Source: Mycolicibacterium sp. P1-18 (lineage in GTDB: Bacteria; Actinomycetota; Actinomycetes; Mycobacteriales; Mycobacteriaceae). Taken from it: a stretch of 64,000 nt of DNA. Numbering within the stretch: position 1 is the stretch's first letter; every line of letters starts with the position of its first letter. The notes under the pieces are model-generated. The model made no database searches. It had not been told where the DNA came from and saw nothing but the letters and a program-made list of their open reading frames with translations. Below, piece by piece: positions 10,258-17,665 of the stretch. The DNA is taken from the NCBI RefSeq assembly GCF_008329535.1, contig NZ_NPKR01000009.1, positions 1-64,000 of the forward strand, given 5' to 3'. Both the position numbers and the translations under genes were made by a program.

Positions 10258-10725
10258 TCAATCCTTCGATTCCGATGCGGGCACTTCTGCGACGTCGAGT
10301 CCGCTCGAGCGGATCTTCTTCATGACGGGAATGCTGGTGCTCATCACGAGCACGGCCTGGAAGATCGCCAGGCCAAAGAGCACGCCGAGTCCGTCGTTGT
10401 TCTTGAACACCGTCTTGGCGCCGATGGAGATCGTCAGCGCGACGGCGGTGATGACCAGCAGGCGCATGGCGGAGTTGACGGCCATCTTCTTCTTCAAGGG
10501 ATGGTCCGAGGCGGTGATGGACTCAACCGCCTTGCGCACCAGCATCGCGTTGACCAGACCGAGTCCGAGGCCGACGCCGAAGAAGACTCCGAAGAGGACG
10601 TGTCCGGTGAACGCGGACGCCGTCACGGCGACCGCGGTGAGCGCCACGCAAACGATCAGGAGTCGCTTGGGCCGGAACGCCACGGATGGGAACACCAACG
10701 GCGCGTCCTGCGCTGGCGTCGTCAC
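10258..10725 (-). CDS. ATP synthase subunit I-like membrane protein
   Basis: This 155-aa small membrane protein has four predicted transmembrane segments (roughly 22-40, 46-65, 85-102 and 112-130) and is the first gene of the atp operon, the AtpI/Rv1303 position. AtpI proteins assist c-ring assembly or Mg2+ supply, though the role in mycobacteria is not settled. The start is GTG at 10725, preceded by TTGAGGTGAG. Sequence conservation in this family is low, so the name rests partly on context. Confidence 0.8.
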   Translation of the reverse strand: MTTPAQDAPLVFPSVAFRPKRLLIVCVALTAVAVTASAFTGHVLFGVFFGVGLGLGLVNAMLVRKAVESITASDHPLKKKMAVNSAMRLLVITAVALTISIGAKTVFKNNDGLGVLFGLAIFQAVLVMSTSIPVMKKIRSSGLDVAEVPASESKD

Positions 10726-10992
10726 TGACTCACCTCAATCCACGCTCTCACGGAAGCTGTCCCCTTTGACGAGCAATGATCCGGCGCGTGCCCGACGAGC
10801 GTATCGGAGGGCAGTGGTCGCGCTGGAATCACCCAAGGGGTTGCTCCCTTTGTCGGTCGTACATCGGCACCGAGCGGCTAGTTCAAAACCGCCGGGCCGG
10901 GCCGGCAACCCGCGAGGTCTTTCGGGTTATGCAGGCAACTTACCACATGGTAGGCCCCTAAAACGGGCACCTACTACTTTGCGTCGTACTGC
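10726..10992 (-). promoter_or_regulatory. atp operon upstream region
   Basis: This 267-bp non-coding gap lies between the wecA stop and the first atp gene and must hold the atp operon promoter. I see no strong -35/-10 pair. A small interrupted inverted repeat TACCA-CA-TGGTA lies at 10941-10952, next to the wecA end. No convincing terminator or small gene was found. Confidence 0.4.
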
Positions 10993-12165
10993 TCAGTCTG
11001 ATAACTGGCTGGGAGCTTCTCGACTCCTCCGGAGCAGAGGGATGAGGGTGATGACGACGGCGACGACGATCGCCGCGAGCATGACCGCGCCGGTGTATCG
11101 CGGGTCGAAGAAGATGGTGCTGGCGGCTCCCAGCGCGACGATTCCAACCCACATGTAGATGAGCAGGACGACCCTGCGATGCGAGTGCCCGATCTGCAGC
11201 AGCCGATGGTGCAGGTGCATCTTGTCGGGGCTGAACGGACTGCGGCCCGCGCGCGTGCGCCGCACGATCGCCAGCAGCATGTCGAGGGCGGGCACGAACA
11301 TCACCGCGACGACCAACAGGAACGGCGACAGCAACGCGAAGACGTCGCGCGCGCCGTACGCGTTCTGCGAGATGGGGCCCGCGGCGGTGGTCGAGGCCGC
11401 TGCCAGCATCAGCCCGATCAGCATCGACCCCGAATCGCCCATGAAGATCTTGGCCGGGTGGAAGTTGTGCGGCAGGAAGCCCAGGCAGGCGCCCGCGAGC
11501 ACCACCGATATGACCGCCGGCGGGTAGAACAGCACGTCGCCGCCGTGGTCCCGAAGCAGCCCGACCGAGAAGATGCAGATCGCCGCGGCGGTGATGAGGC
11601 CCAGCCCGGCGGCCAGACCGTCGAGACCGTCGACGAAGTTCATCGCGTTGACGATCGACACCGTCAGCGCGAGCGTCAGCAGGATCGAGGTGACCTGGTC
11701 GAGCACGATGGTGCCGACGCCGCCGATCGGGATGTACAGCACGCTCCACGCCACGCCCATCGTGACCAGGACGCTGGCCGCGGTGATCTGCCCGGCGAAC
11801 TTGGTCAGGGCGTCCAACCCCCAGCGGTCGTCGATCAGACCGATGACCATGATCAGGCCGCCGGCGACGACCACCGCCGGCATGCCGGACGAGTACACGA
11901 ACCCGCGGTTGAGCGCGGGCAGCTGCGAGGCGAGCAGGACCGCGGCGACGACGCCGACGTACATCGCCAGGCCGCCCATCCGTGGCGTCGGCTGAACGTG
12001 GACGTCCCGCTGGCGGGGATAGGCGACCGCCCCCAGCCGGGTGGCCAGCGTGCGCACCCACCCCGTCGCGAAGTACGTGATGATCGCCGCGGTGAGCCCC
12101 ACGAGTGCCAGCTCCCGCAACGGGACGCCGGCACCGCGGTCCGACAACGCGAGCAGGCCCTCCAC
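10993..12165 (-). CDS. wecA: WecA-type UDP-GlcNAc:decaprenyl-phosphate GlcNAc-1-P transferase
   Basis: This 390-aa polytopic membrane enzyme of the MraY/WecA family (about 11 helices) starts the arabinogalactan linker by making decaprenyl-PP-GlcNAc. Motifs: IDDRWG (111-116), the catalytic NAMNFVDGLDG (173-183), FMGDSGSM (241-248) and a cytosolic HLHHRLLQIGHSHRR segment near residue 312. It is the last gene of the rpmE-prfA-prmC-sua5-wecA run and starts 30 bp after the sua5 stop. Upstream in-frame starts cannot be excluded. Confidence 0.92.
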   Translation of the reverse strand: MEGLLALSDRGAGVPLRELALVGLTAAIITYFATGWVRTLATRLGAVAYPRQRDVHVQPTPRMGGLAMYVGVVAAVLLASQLPALNRGFVYSSGMPAVVVAGGLIMVIGLIDDRWGLDALTKFAGQITAASVLVTMGVAWSVLYIPIGGVGTIVLDQVTSILLTLALTVSIVNAMNFVDGLDGLAAGLGLITAAAICIFSVGLLRDHGGDVLFYPPAVISVVLAGACLGFLPHNFHPAKIFMGDSGSMLIGLMLAAASTTAAGPISQNAYGARDVFALLSPFLLVVAVMFVPALDMLLAIVRRTRAGRSPFSPDKMHLHHRLLQIGHSHRRVVLLIYMWVGIVALGAASTIFFDPRYTGAVMLAAIVVAVVITLIPLLRRSREAPSQLSD

Positions 12166-12195
12166 GCGGTGAAATGTACTGGACCTACCTGAGAC

Positions 12196-12861
12196 CTAGG
12201 TGGGCGTCACGCCCGTCAGCGTCTCCGCGTCGACTCCGAGCACGGTGGCGATGGCCGCGGCGGACACCGGTCCCTCACGCAGAATTCGCGGTTGCGCGCC
12301 GGTCAGGTCGACGATCGTCGAGGCCGCGCCGTTGGCCGACGGGCCGGCCTCCAGGTACACCTCGACCAGGTCACCGAGCTGATCGCGGGCCTCGGCGGCC
12401 GTGACGGCGGCGGGCCGGCCGGAGATGTTGGCACTCGAGACGGCCATGGGCCCAACTTCCCGCAGCAGCTCGATCGCCACGGGATGCAGCGGCATGCGCA
12501 GCATGACCGTGCCCTGCGCGTCGCCGAGGTCCCACTGCAGCGACGGCGCCTGCTGCACCACCAGGCTCAGCGCCCCGGGCCAGAATGCGCGGATGAGCTC
12601 GCGGGCCGACTCGGGAACCGAGTACACCAGCCCGTCGATCGTGTGCCAGGACCCGACGAGAACCGGCACGGGCATGTCGCGGCCGCGGCCCTTGGCGGCC
12701 AGCAGGGCCGCGACGGCGGCCCCGTCGAATGCGTCGGCGCCGATGCCGTAGACGGTGTCGGTGGGCAGCACCACGAGGCGGCCGCCCTTGAGTGCGCTGA
12801 TGGCCGACGCGATCCCGGAGGGTCGTTGGGTCTCGTCCGCGCAGTCGAATACCTCAGCCAT
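12196..12861 (-). CDS. Sua5/YrdC/TsaC-family L-threonylcarbamoyladenylate synthase
   Basis: This 221-aa enzyme makes threonylcarbamoyl-AMP from Thr, bicarbonate and ATP for the t6A37 modification of ANN-decoding tRNAs. The YrdC signature PTDTVYGIGADA (33-44) is intact, as is the SSANISGRPA segment. It lacks the extra C-terminal Sua5 domain, so it is the short TsaC-like form. It overlaps prmC by 8 bp, linking two translation-fidelity enzymes. Confidence 0.92.
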   Translation of the reverse strand: MAEVFDCADETQRPSGIASAISALKGGRLVVLPTDTVYGIGADAFDGAAVAALLAAKGRGRDMPVPVLVGSWHTIDGLVYSVPESARELIRAFWPGALSLVVQQAPSLQWDLGDAQGTVMLRMPLHPVAIELLREVGPMAVSSANISGRPAAVTAAEARDQLGDLVEVYLEAGPSANGAASTIVDLTGAQPRILREGPVSAAAIATVLGVDAETLTGVTPT

Positions 12862-13708
12862 GAGCTCTAGCCTGCCCCTTCCTGGTGGCGGTGACGAACC
12901 GGGGGCGACCGGTCAGGTCCCGACGCGACGTCACGTCGGCGAACGCACCGGATCGTTCGAAGAGTGCGACGGTGGCCGCCGCCGTCTCGTCGTCGTGTTC
13001 GACGCCCACGTACGCCCCGGGCCGCAGCAGTCGCGCGGCCAGGGCCACGATCGGCTCGATGACCCGCATGCCGTCGGCCCCGCCGAAGAGCGCGTGGGCC
13101 GGATCGTGTTCGGCCACTTCGGGATCCAGCGCCGCGCCGTCGGGGATGTACGGGGGGTTCGACACCAGCAGGTCGACGGTGCCGTCCCGCTCGGCGAGCA
13201 GCCCGGGCGTCGTGACGTCGGCCTCGATGAGTTCGACGTCGCGGCCGGCGCAGTTGCGCCGGGCGTAGGCCAGCGCGTCGGCCGAGTCCTCGACGGCGAC
13301 GACGTGGGCGCCGGGCGTCGCCTGCGCGAGAGCGGCGGCCAGCGCGCCCGATCCGGTGCAGAGGTCCACGATCACCGGCGCGTCCGGAAGTGGTTGCTTG
13401 CACGCCCATTCCAGCAGGGCCTCGGTCTCGGGCCGCGGGATGAAGACGCCGGGACCGACCGCGAGCAGCAGCGGTCCGAAGGCCGCGGTGGCGGTGAGGT
13501 GCTGCAGCGGGATCCGGCTCGCGCGGGCGTCGACGATCGCGCGGTAGCCGTCGTAGAAGGCGTCGTCGGGATCGTGGAACCGGAGCACTCCGCGGTTCAC
13601 GCCGGCGACGTGTGCGGCGAGGAGTTCGGCGTCGACGTGGGCGCTGTCGACCCCTGCCTGCGCTAGCGTGCGTGCCGCATCGTCGATGGCCCGCCGCAGG
13701 CGCGTCAC
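12854..13708 (-). CDS. prmC: Release factor glutamine methyltransferase PrmC
   Basis: This 284-aa SAM-dependent methyltransferase N5-methylates the Gln of the GGQ motif in release factors. The SAM loop is DLCTGSG (115-121), PRPETE is at 91-96 and the catalytic NPPY at 184-187; the N-terminal helical bundle binds the release factor. The start is GTG at 13708, overlapping the prfA stop as GTGA, so enzyme and substrate are translationally coupled. Confidence 0.95.
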   Translation of the reverse strand: MTRLRRAIDDAARTLAQAGVDSAHVDAELLAAHVAGVNRGVLRFHDPDDAFYDGYRAIVDARASRIPLQHLTATAAFGPLLLAVGPGVFIPRPETEALLEWACKQPLPDAPVIVDLCTGSGALAAALAQATPGAHVVAVEDSADALAYARRNCAGRDVELIEADVTTPGLLAERDGTVDLLVSNPPYIPDGAALDPEVAEHDPAHALFGGADGMRVIEPIVALAARLLRPGAYVGVEHDDETAAATVALFERSGAFADVTSRRDLTGRPRFVTATRKGQARAHG

Positions 13709-14784
13709 GTCTCCTGCAGCCTGGCTTGTCTGTCGGCGGCGGCCAACGCGTCGAACATGGGGTCGAGATCGCCGTCGAGGACCTGGTCGAGGTTGTGCGC
13801 CTTGAACCCCACCCGGTGATCGGTGATCCGGTTCTCGGGGTAGTTGTAGGTGCGGATGCGCTCACTGCGGTCGACGGTGCGGATCTGGCTGGCGCGGTCG
13901 GCCGACGCGTCGGCCGACGCCTGCTCCTCAGCGAGTGCCTGCAGCCGGGCGGCCAACACGACCATGGCGCGCGCCTTGTTCTGCAGCTGCGACCGTTCGT
14001 TCTGGCACGTGACGACGATGTTGGTCGGCAGGTGGGTGATGCGGACCGCGGAGTCGGTGGTGTTGACGCCCTGGCCGCCCTTGCCCGAGGAGCGGTAGAC
14101 GTCGATGCGCAGGTCGGATTCGTCGATCTGGACGGCGGCGACGTCCTCCGGCTCGGGGTAGACCAGCACGCCGGCGGCGGAGGTGTGGACGCGTCCCTGG
14201 GACTCGGTGACGGGGACCCGCTGCACGCGGTGCACGCCGCCCTCGAACTTGAGGCGGGACCACACGCCGTCGGCCGTGTCGCCCTTGCTGGCGATCTGCA
14301 GCGTGGCGTCCTTGTAGCCGCCGAGGTCGGAGTAGGTCTCGTCGAGCACGGTGACGTTCCAGCCGTGACGCTCGGCGTAGCGGATGTACATGCGGGCCAG
14401 GTCGGCGGCGAACAGCGCGGATTCCTCGCCGCCCTCCCCCGACTTCACCTCCATCACGACGTCGTCGGCGTCGTGCGGGTCGCGGGGGGCCAGGAGGTCG
14501 CTGAGTTGCTGTTCGAGTTCGGCCACGCGGGTGGTCAGCTCGGGCACCTCGGCAGCGAAGGAGGCGTCCTCGGTCGCGAGCTCCTTGGCCGCCTCGAGGT
14601 CACCGCGCGCGGTCTCCAGCTTGCGGTGGGTGGACACGATCGGCGCCAGTTGCGCGAACCGGCGTCCCACCCTGCGGGCCGCGCCGGCGTCGGCGTGCAG
14701 CGCCGGATCCGAGAGTTGGGTCTCGAGGTCGGCGTGCTCGGCGAGGAGCGCGTCGACCCTCGTCGCCGAATCGGTGGCCGCCAT
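13705..14784 (-). CDS. prfA: Peptide chain release factor 1
   Basis: This 359-aa RF1 recognises UAA/UAG. The codon-reading tripeptide is PVT (191-193, the PxT class rather than the RF2 SPF) and the peptidyl-hydrolysis GGQ is at 236-238. The start is placed at the ATG at 14784, preceded by AAGGAGAG; 14 further in-frame codons upstream lack support. It lies 93 bp downstream of rpmE and is coupled to prmC. Confidence 0.96.
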   Translation of the reverse strand: MAATDSATRVDALLAEHADLETQLSDPALHADAGAARRVGRRFAQLAPIVSTHRKLETARGDLEAAKELATEDASFAAEVPELTTRVAELEQQLSDLLAPRDPHDADDVVMEVKSGEGGEESALFAADLARMYIRYAERHGWNVTVLDETYSDLGGYKDATLQIASKGDTADGVWSRLKFEGGVHRVQRVPVTESQGRVHTSAAGVLVYPEPEDVAAVQIDESDLRIDVYRSSGKGGQGVNTTDSAVRITHLPTNIVVTCQNERSQLQNKARAMVVLAARLQALAEEQASADASADRASQIRTVDRSERIRTYNYPENRITDHRVGFKAHNLDQVLDGDLDPMFDALAAADRQARLQET

Positions 14785-14877
14785 CGTGCCTCTCTCCTTC
14801 TGGAACGTTCTGACCGGAAAACGCAATCGGCGCCCAACCCCGTCGACGAAGCGACAGGACGGGCGCCGATCGGACGG

Positions 14878-15117
14878 CTACTTGTCGGTGGCAGCCTTCT
14901 CGCCGGCACCGGCACGCTTGCCGTAACGCTTCTCGAAGCGCGCAACACGGCCGCCGCTGTCGAGGATCTTCTGCTTGCCGGTGTAGAAGGGGTGGCACTG
15001 GGAGCAGACCTCGACCACGATGTGGCCGCTCTCCTTGGTGCTACGCGTCTGGAAGGTGTTTCCACAGCCGCAGACGACGTTGGTCTCTACGTAGTTGGGG
15101 TGAATACCCGATTTCAT
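14878..15117 (-). CDS. rpmE: 50S ribosomal protein L31 (zinc-binding form)
   Basis: This 79-aa L31 has four Cys ligands (C16, C18, C38, C41), the zinc-ribbon C+ type made under zinc-replete conditions. The C terminus carries a basic, Ala-rich tail. It is the first gene of the prfA-prmC-sua5-wecA run. Confidence 0.96.
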   Translation of the reverse strand: MKSGIHPNYVETNVVCGCGNTFQTRSTKESGHIVVEVCSQCHPFYTGKQKILDSGGRVARFEKRYGKRAGAGEKAATDK

Positions 15118-15205
15118 GTTGGTCCTCTTCTATCGTTGGCCGCCGGGTCGCCCGAGATCCTGACCTGATCTCCAACGTGAACCGGAACCGAGGGGTCGAC
15201 GGACG

Positions 15206-15234
15206 ATTATGCCAGGTCAGCCGTCAGAGTCATA
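15206..15234 (-). promoter_or_regulatory. Candidate rpmE promoter
   Basis: On the minus strand, TATGAC (15234-15229) and CATAAT (15211-15206) are separated by 17 bases in the fadD-rpmE intergenic region, about 90 bp upstream of the rpmE ATG. The -10 match is good and the -35 moderate; inferred from sequence only. Confidence 0.45.
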
Positions 15235-15267
15235 AACGCACGCACACCGGGGCGTATTCCGCCGAGC

Positions 15268-16851
15268 TCAGCGGTCCGCCGGGACCACCGCTGCGTAGCC
15301 GGTGCGGTCGCGTCGCCACAGCACCCGCCCCGCCGGGTCGACCCCGCGGGCGACGAGTTCGCGCTTGAGGATCTTGTTGGTCGCCGTGGTGGGCAGGTCG
15401 TCGGCGATCCACACGTAGCGAGGCCACGCCTTGGGCGACATGTCGCGCTGAGCGCCCAGGAACGCCTCGAACTCCGCGGGGGTCAGCTCCGCGTCGTCGC
15501 GCAGGACGAGCGCAGCCATCACCTGGTCGCCGACGTAGTCGTCGGGGACGGGGTACACCGCAACCCGGCTGACCACGTTGAGCCGCAACAGGATCCGTTC
15601 GATCGGGGCGGTCGTCAGGTTCTCCCCGTCGACGCGCATCCAGTCACCCGTGCGGCCCGCGAGGTAGATCCAGCCGTCGGCGTCCCGGTAGGCGAGGTCG
15701 CCCGACCAGTACATCCCGTGGCGCAACCGCTGGTCGGTGGCCCCGGGATCGTTGTAGTACCCGCGGAAGAGCCCGCTGCCGGTGGTGTTGACCAACTCCC
15801 CCGTCGCCTCGTCGGCGTTGGCCAGCGCTCCCGTCTCGTCGAACCGGGCGACGGCACACTCGGTGAGCGTCTCCGCGTCGTAGACGGCCACCCCGGGAAA
15901 GCCCTGGCCGATCGACCCCGCGGGGCAGCCGTCGGGCCGGGTGATGATGACCGCGGTCTCCGTCGAGCCGAAGCCGTCCCACACCGCGCAGCCGAAGCGG
16001 CGGCCGAACTCGTCGATGTCGCGGTCGGCGGCCTCGTTGCCGAAGGCGATCCGCAGCGTGTTGTCGTGGTCGTCGGGCTGCTCGGCGGTGGCGAGGATGT
16101 ACGCCAGCGGCTTGCCGACGTAGTTCATGTAAGTGACCCCGTGGCGGCGCACGTCCGACAGGAACCGCGACGCCGAGAACGCGGCGGGAACCATCGCGGC
16201 ACCCGCACCGAGCGCAACGCTCCACCCTGCGTACACGGCGTTCGAGTGGAACAGCGGCATGGCCAAGTAGCAGACGTCCGAGCCGTCGAGGCCGTATCTC
16301 TGCACCAGCGCACTGCCCGCGAAGAGCACCATCGCGTGCGGCACCTCGACGGCCTTGGGTTCGCCGCTGGTGCCCGACGTGAAGATCATCATGAAGGTGT
16401 CGTCGGGCACGACCTCGCGGTGTGGCACCAGCGTGGGCGCGGCGCTCACCCGTCGGGCCCAGTCCTCCGTGCCGACGTCGACCACCACGACACCGGGCAG
16501 GTCGAGGCCGTCGAGCAGGTGGCGGTGCTCGGGATCGGTGAGCAGGAGCTGACAGTCGACGCGGGCGACGTCGCGGGCGATCGCCTCGCCCCGGCGCGTG
16601 GTGTTGATCCCGCACAGCACGTAGCCGCCGAGAGCGGCGGCGGCGAGCGCCGTCAGCATGTCCGGGGTGTTGCCCATCAGCACGCCGACGTGCATCGGGC
16701 GCGACGGGTCGGTGGTGGCGAGAACGGCCGCGGCGTGGCCGGTCGCCGCGGCGACGTGCTCGCGCCACGTCCAGGAGGCGTCGCCGTGCCTGACGGCGAC
16801 CGTGTCCAGGTCCGCCTTGGTCCGGATGAGCTGCTGAAGGGTCTCCGCCAT
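15268..16851 (-). CDS. Fatty-acyl-CoA synthetase (FadD, ANL superfamily)
   Basis: This 527-aa adenylate-forming enzyme activates a carboxylic acid to its CoA thioester. The P-loop-like motif is FTSGTSGEPKAV (157-168), GFGSTE is the A5 region and the C-terminal lysine-bearing domain ends in TATNKILKREL. The N terminus is cytosolic with no signal. It is divergent from a TetR regulator (136 bp apart), which likely controls it. The acyl chain cannot be read from sequence; it is in the FadD1/FadD17-like size class. As I recall, this pair is absent between rpmE and rho in M. tuberculosis. Confidence 0.88.
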   Translation of the reverse strand: MAETLQQLIRTKADLDTVAVRHGDASWTWREHVAAATGHAAAVLATTDPSRPMHVGVLMGNTPDMLTALAAAALGGYVLCGINTTRRGEAIARDVARVDCQLLLTDPEHRHLLDGLDLPGVVVVDVGTEDWARRVSAAPTLVPHREVVPDDTFMMIFTSGTSGEPKAVEVPHAMVLFAGSALVQRYGLDGSDVCYLAMPLFHSNAVYAGWSVALGAGAAMVPAAFSASRFLSDVRRHGVTYMNYVGKPLAYILATAEQPDDHDNTLRIAFGNEAADRDIDEFGRRFGCAVWDGFGSTETAVIITRPDGCPAGSIGQGFPGVAVYDAETLTECAVARFDETGALANADEATGELVNTTGSGLFRGYYNDPGATDQRLRHGMYWSGDLAYRDADGWIYLAGRTGDWMRVDGENLTTAPIERILLRLNVVSRVAVYPVPDDYVGDQVMAALVLRDDAELTPAEFEAFLGAQRDMSPKAWPRYVWIADDLPTTATNKILKRELVARGVDPAGRVLWRRDRTGYAAVVPADR

Positions 16852-16914
16852 CGTTGGCTACCTCAATCCAGGAATGAACAGATATCAAGAAATGTCTACT
16901 GCCGGGCGGCGCCA

Positions 16915-16924
16915 ACGGTACCGT
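16915..16924. promoter_or_regulatory. Candidate TetR operator palindrome
   Basis: ACGGTACCGT is a perfect 10-bp palindrome in the fadD/tetR divergent gap, flanked by GGCGG (16905-16909) and CCGCC (16925-16929). It is placed where a TetR protein could control both genes, but the length is modest for a TetR site. Confidence 0.35.
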
Positions 16925-16987
16925 CCGCCAACGGGCAGAATGCACTGGTCTGAAGAATTGCGCCGTGAAACGAACAGGAGCCCGCCG

Positions 16988-17608
16988 TTGACGAGCGCCA
17001 CCGCACCCCGGCCGGCCGCCAAGACCGTGCGCGACCGTCTCATCGACGCCGCCGAGGTATGCCTGCGCGCCAAGGGGATTCGGTCGACGACGGTGTCCGA
17101 GGTCGCCGAGGTGGCCGGGGTGTCGCGGGGCTGGCTGTATCGGCACTTCCCCGACAAGAACGCGTTGCTCGGCGCGGCGATCGTGCGGCTCAACGAGGCG
17201 TACTGGTCCGACTCGCACGCGATGCTGGAGCGGATCGAGGGCCTCGACCAACAGATCGCCGCGGGCATCCGGCACGGGCGCAGCGCCTACGCCGATCCGG
17301 GCGCCATCCTGATGAAGCTCCGACTGGAGGAGCCCGAGGAGTTCGCGGCCTGCGCCGGGGCCGGCGTCCAGGGGTTGGTGCCGGATCTGGGCGAATTCTG
17401 GGTCAGATACCTCGTCGCCGCCATGGACCGCGGCGAGATCCACCCGGACACCGACGTCGCGGAGGCCTCGGAATGGGTTGCTCGCGCGCTGCTGTCGATG
17501 GCGACGGTCCCCGGGCAACGACTCGACCCCACCGACCACGACGCCGTGCTGGCCCACGTCCGCCGCTACGTGATGCCGGGGCTGCGCCAGGATCCGGCGC
17601 TGATCTAG
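16988..17608 (+). CDS. TetR/AcrR-family transcriptional regulator
   Basis: This 206-aa regulator has an N-terminal TetR helix-turn-helix at about residues 12-58 (TTVSEVAEVAGVSRGWLYRHF) and a ligand-binding helical C-terminal domain. I place the start at TTG 16988, seven bases after AGGAG (16976-16980). An in-frame ATG at 16874 would add 38 residues of unlikely sequence and overlap the palindrome. It is divergent from the acyl-CoA synthetase, so a local acyl-CoA-responsive repressor is a reasonable inference. Confidence 0.85.
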   Translation: MTSATAPRPAAKTVRDRLIDAAEVCLRAKGIRSTTVSEVAEVAGVSRGWLYRHFPDKNALLGAAIVRLNEAYWSDSHAMLERIEGLDQQIAAGIRHGRSAYADPGAILMKLRLEEPEEFAACAGAGVQGLVPDLGEFWVRYLVAAMDRGEIHPDTDVAEASEWVARALLSMATVPGQRLDPTDHDAVLAHVRRYVMPGLRQDPALI

Positions 17609-17615
17609 GAACGCG

Positions 17616-17645
17616 GAAGGCCCCCGACCGTGGTCGGGGGCCTTC
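17616..17645. terminator. Bidirectional terminator between tetR and rho
   Basis: This is a perfect 13-bp GC-rich stem (17616-17628 and 17633-17645) with a CGTG loop. It lies 7 bp after the tetR stop and about 20 bp after the rho stop on the other strand, serving both convergent genes. There is no long U tract, as is usual in mycobacteria. Confidence 0.75.
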
Positions 17646-17665
17646 GCGTCTAGACGTCGACTGGG

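Noticed and set aside
10776..10961. 61-codon plus-strand open frame in the atp upstream region
   Set aside because: No ribosome site or family resemblance; lies in the expected atp promoter region.
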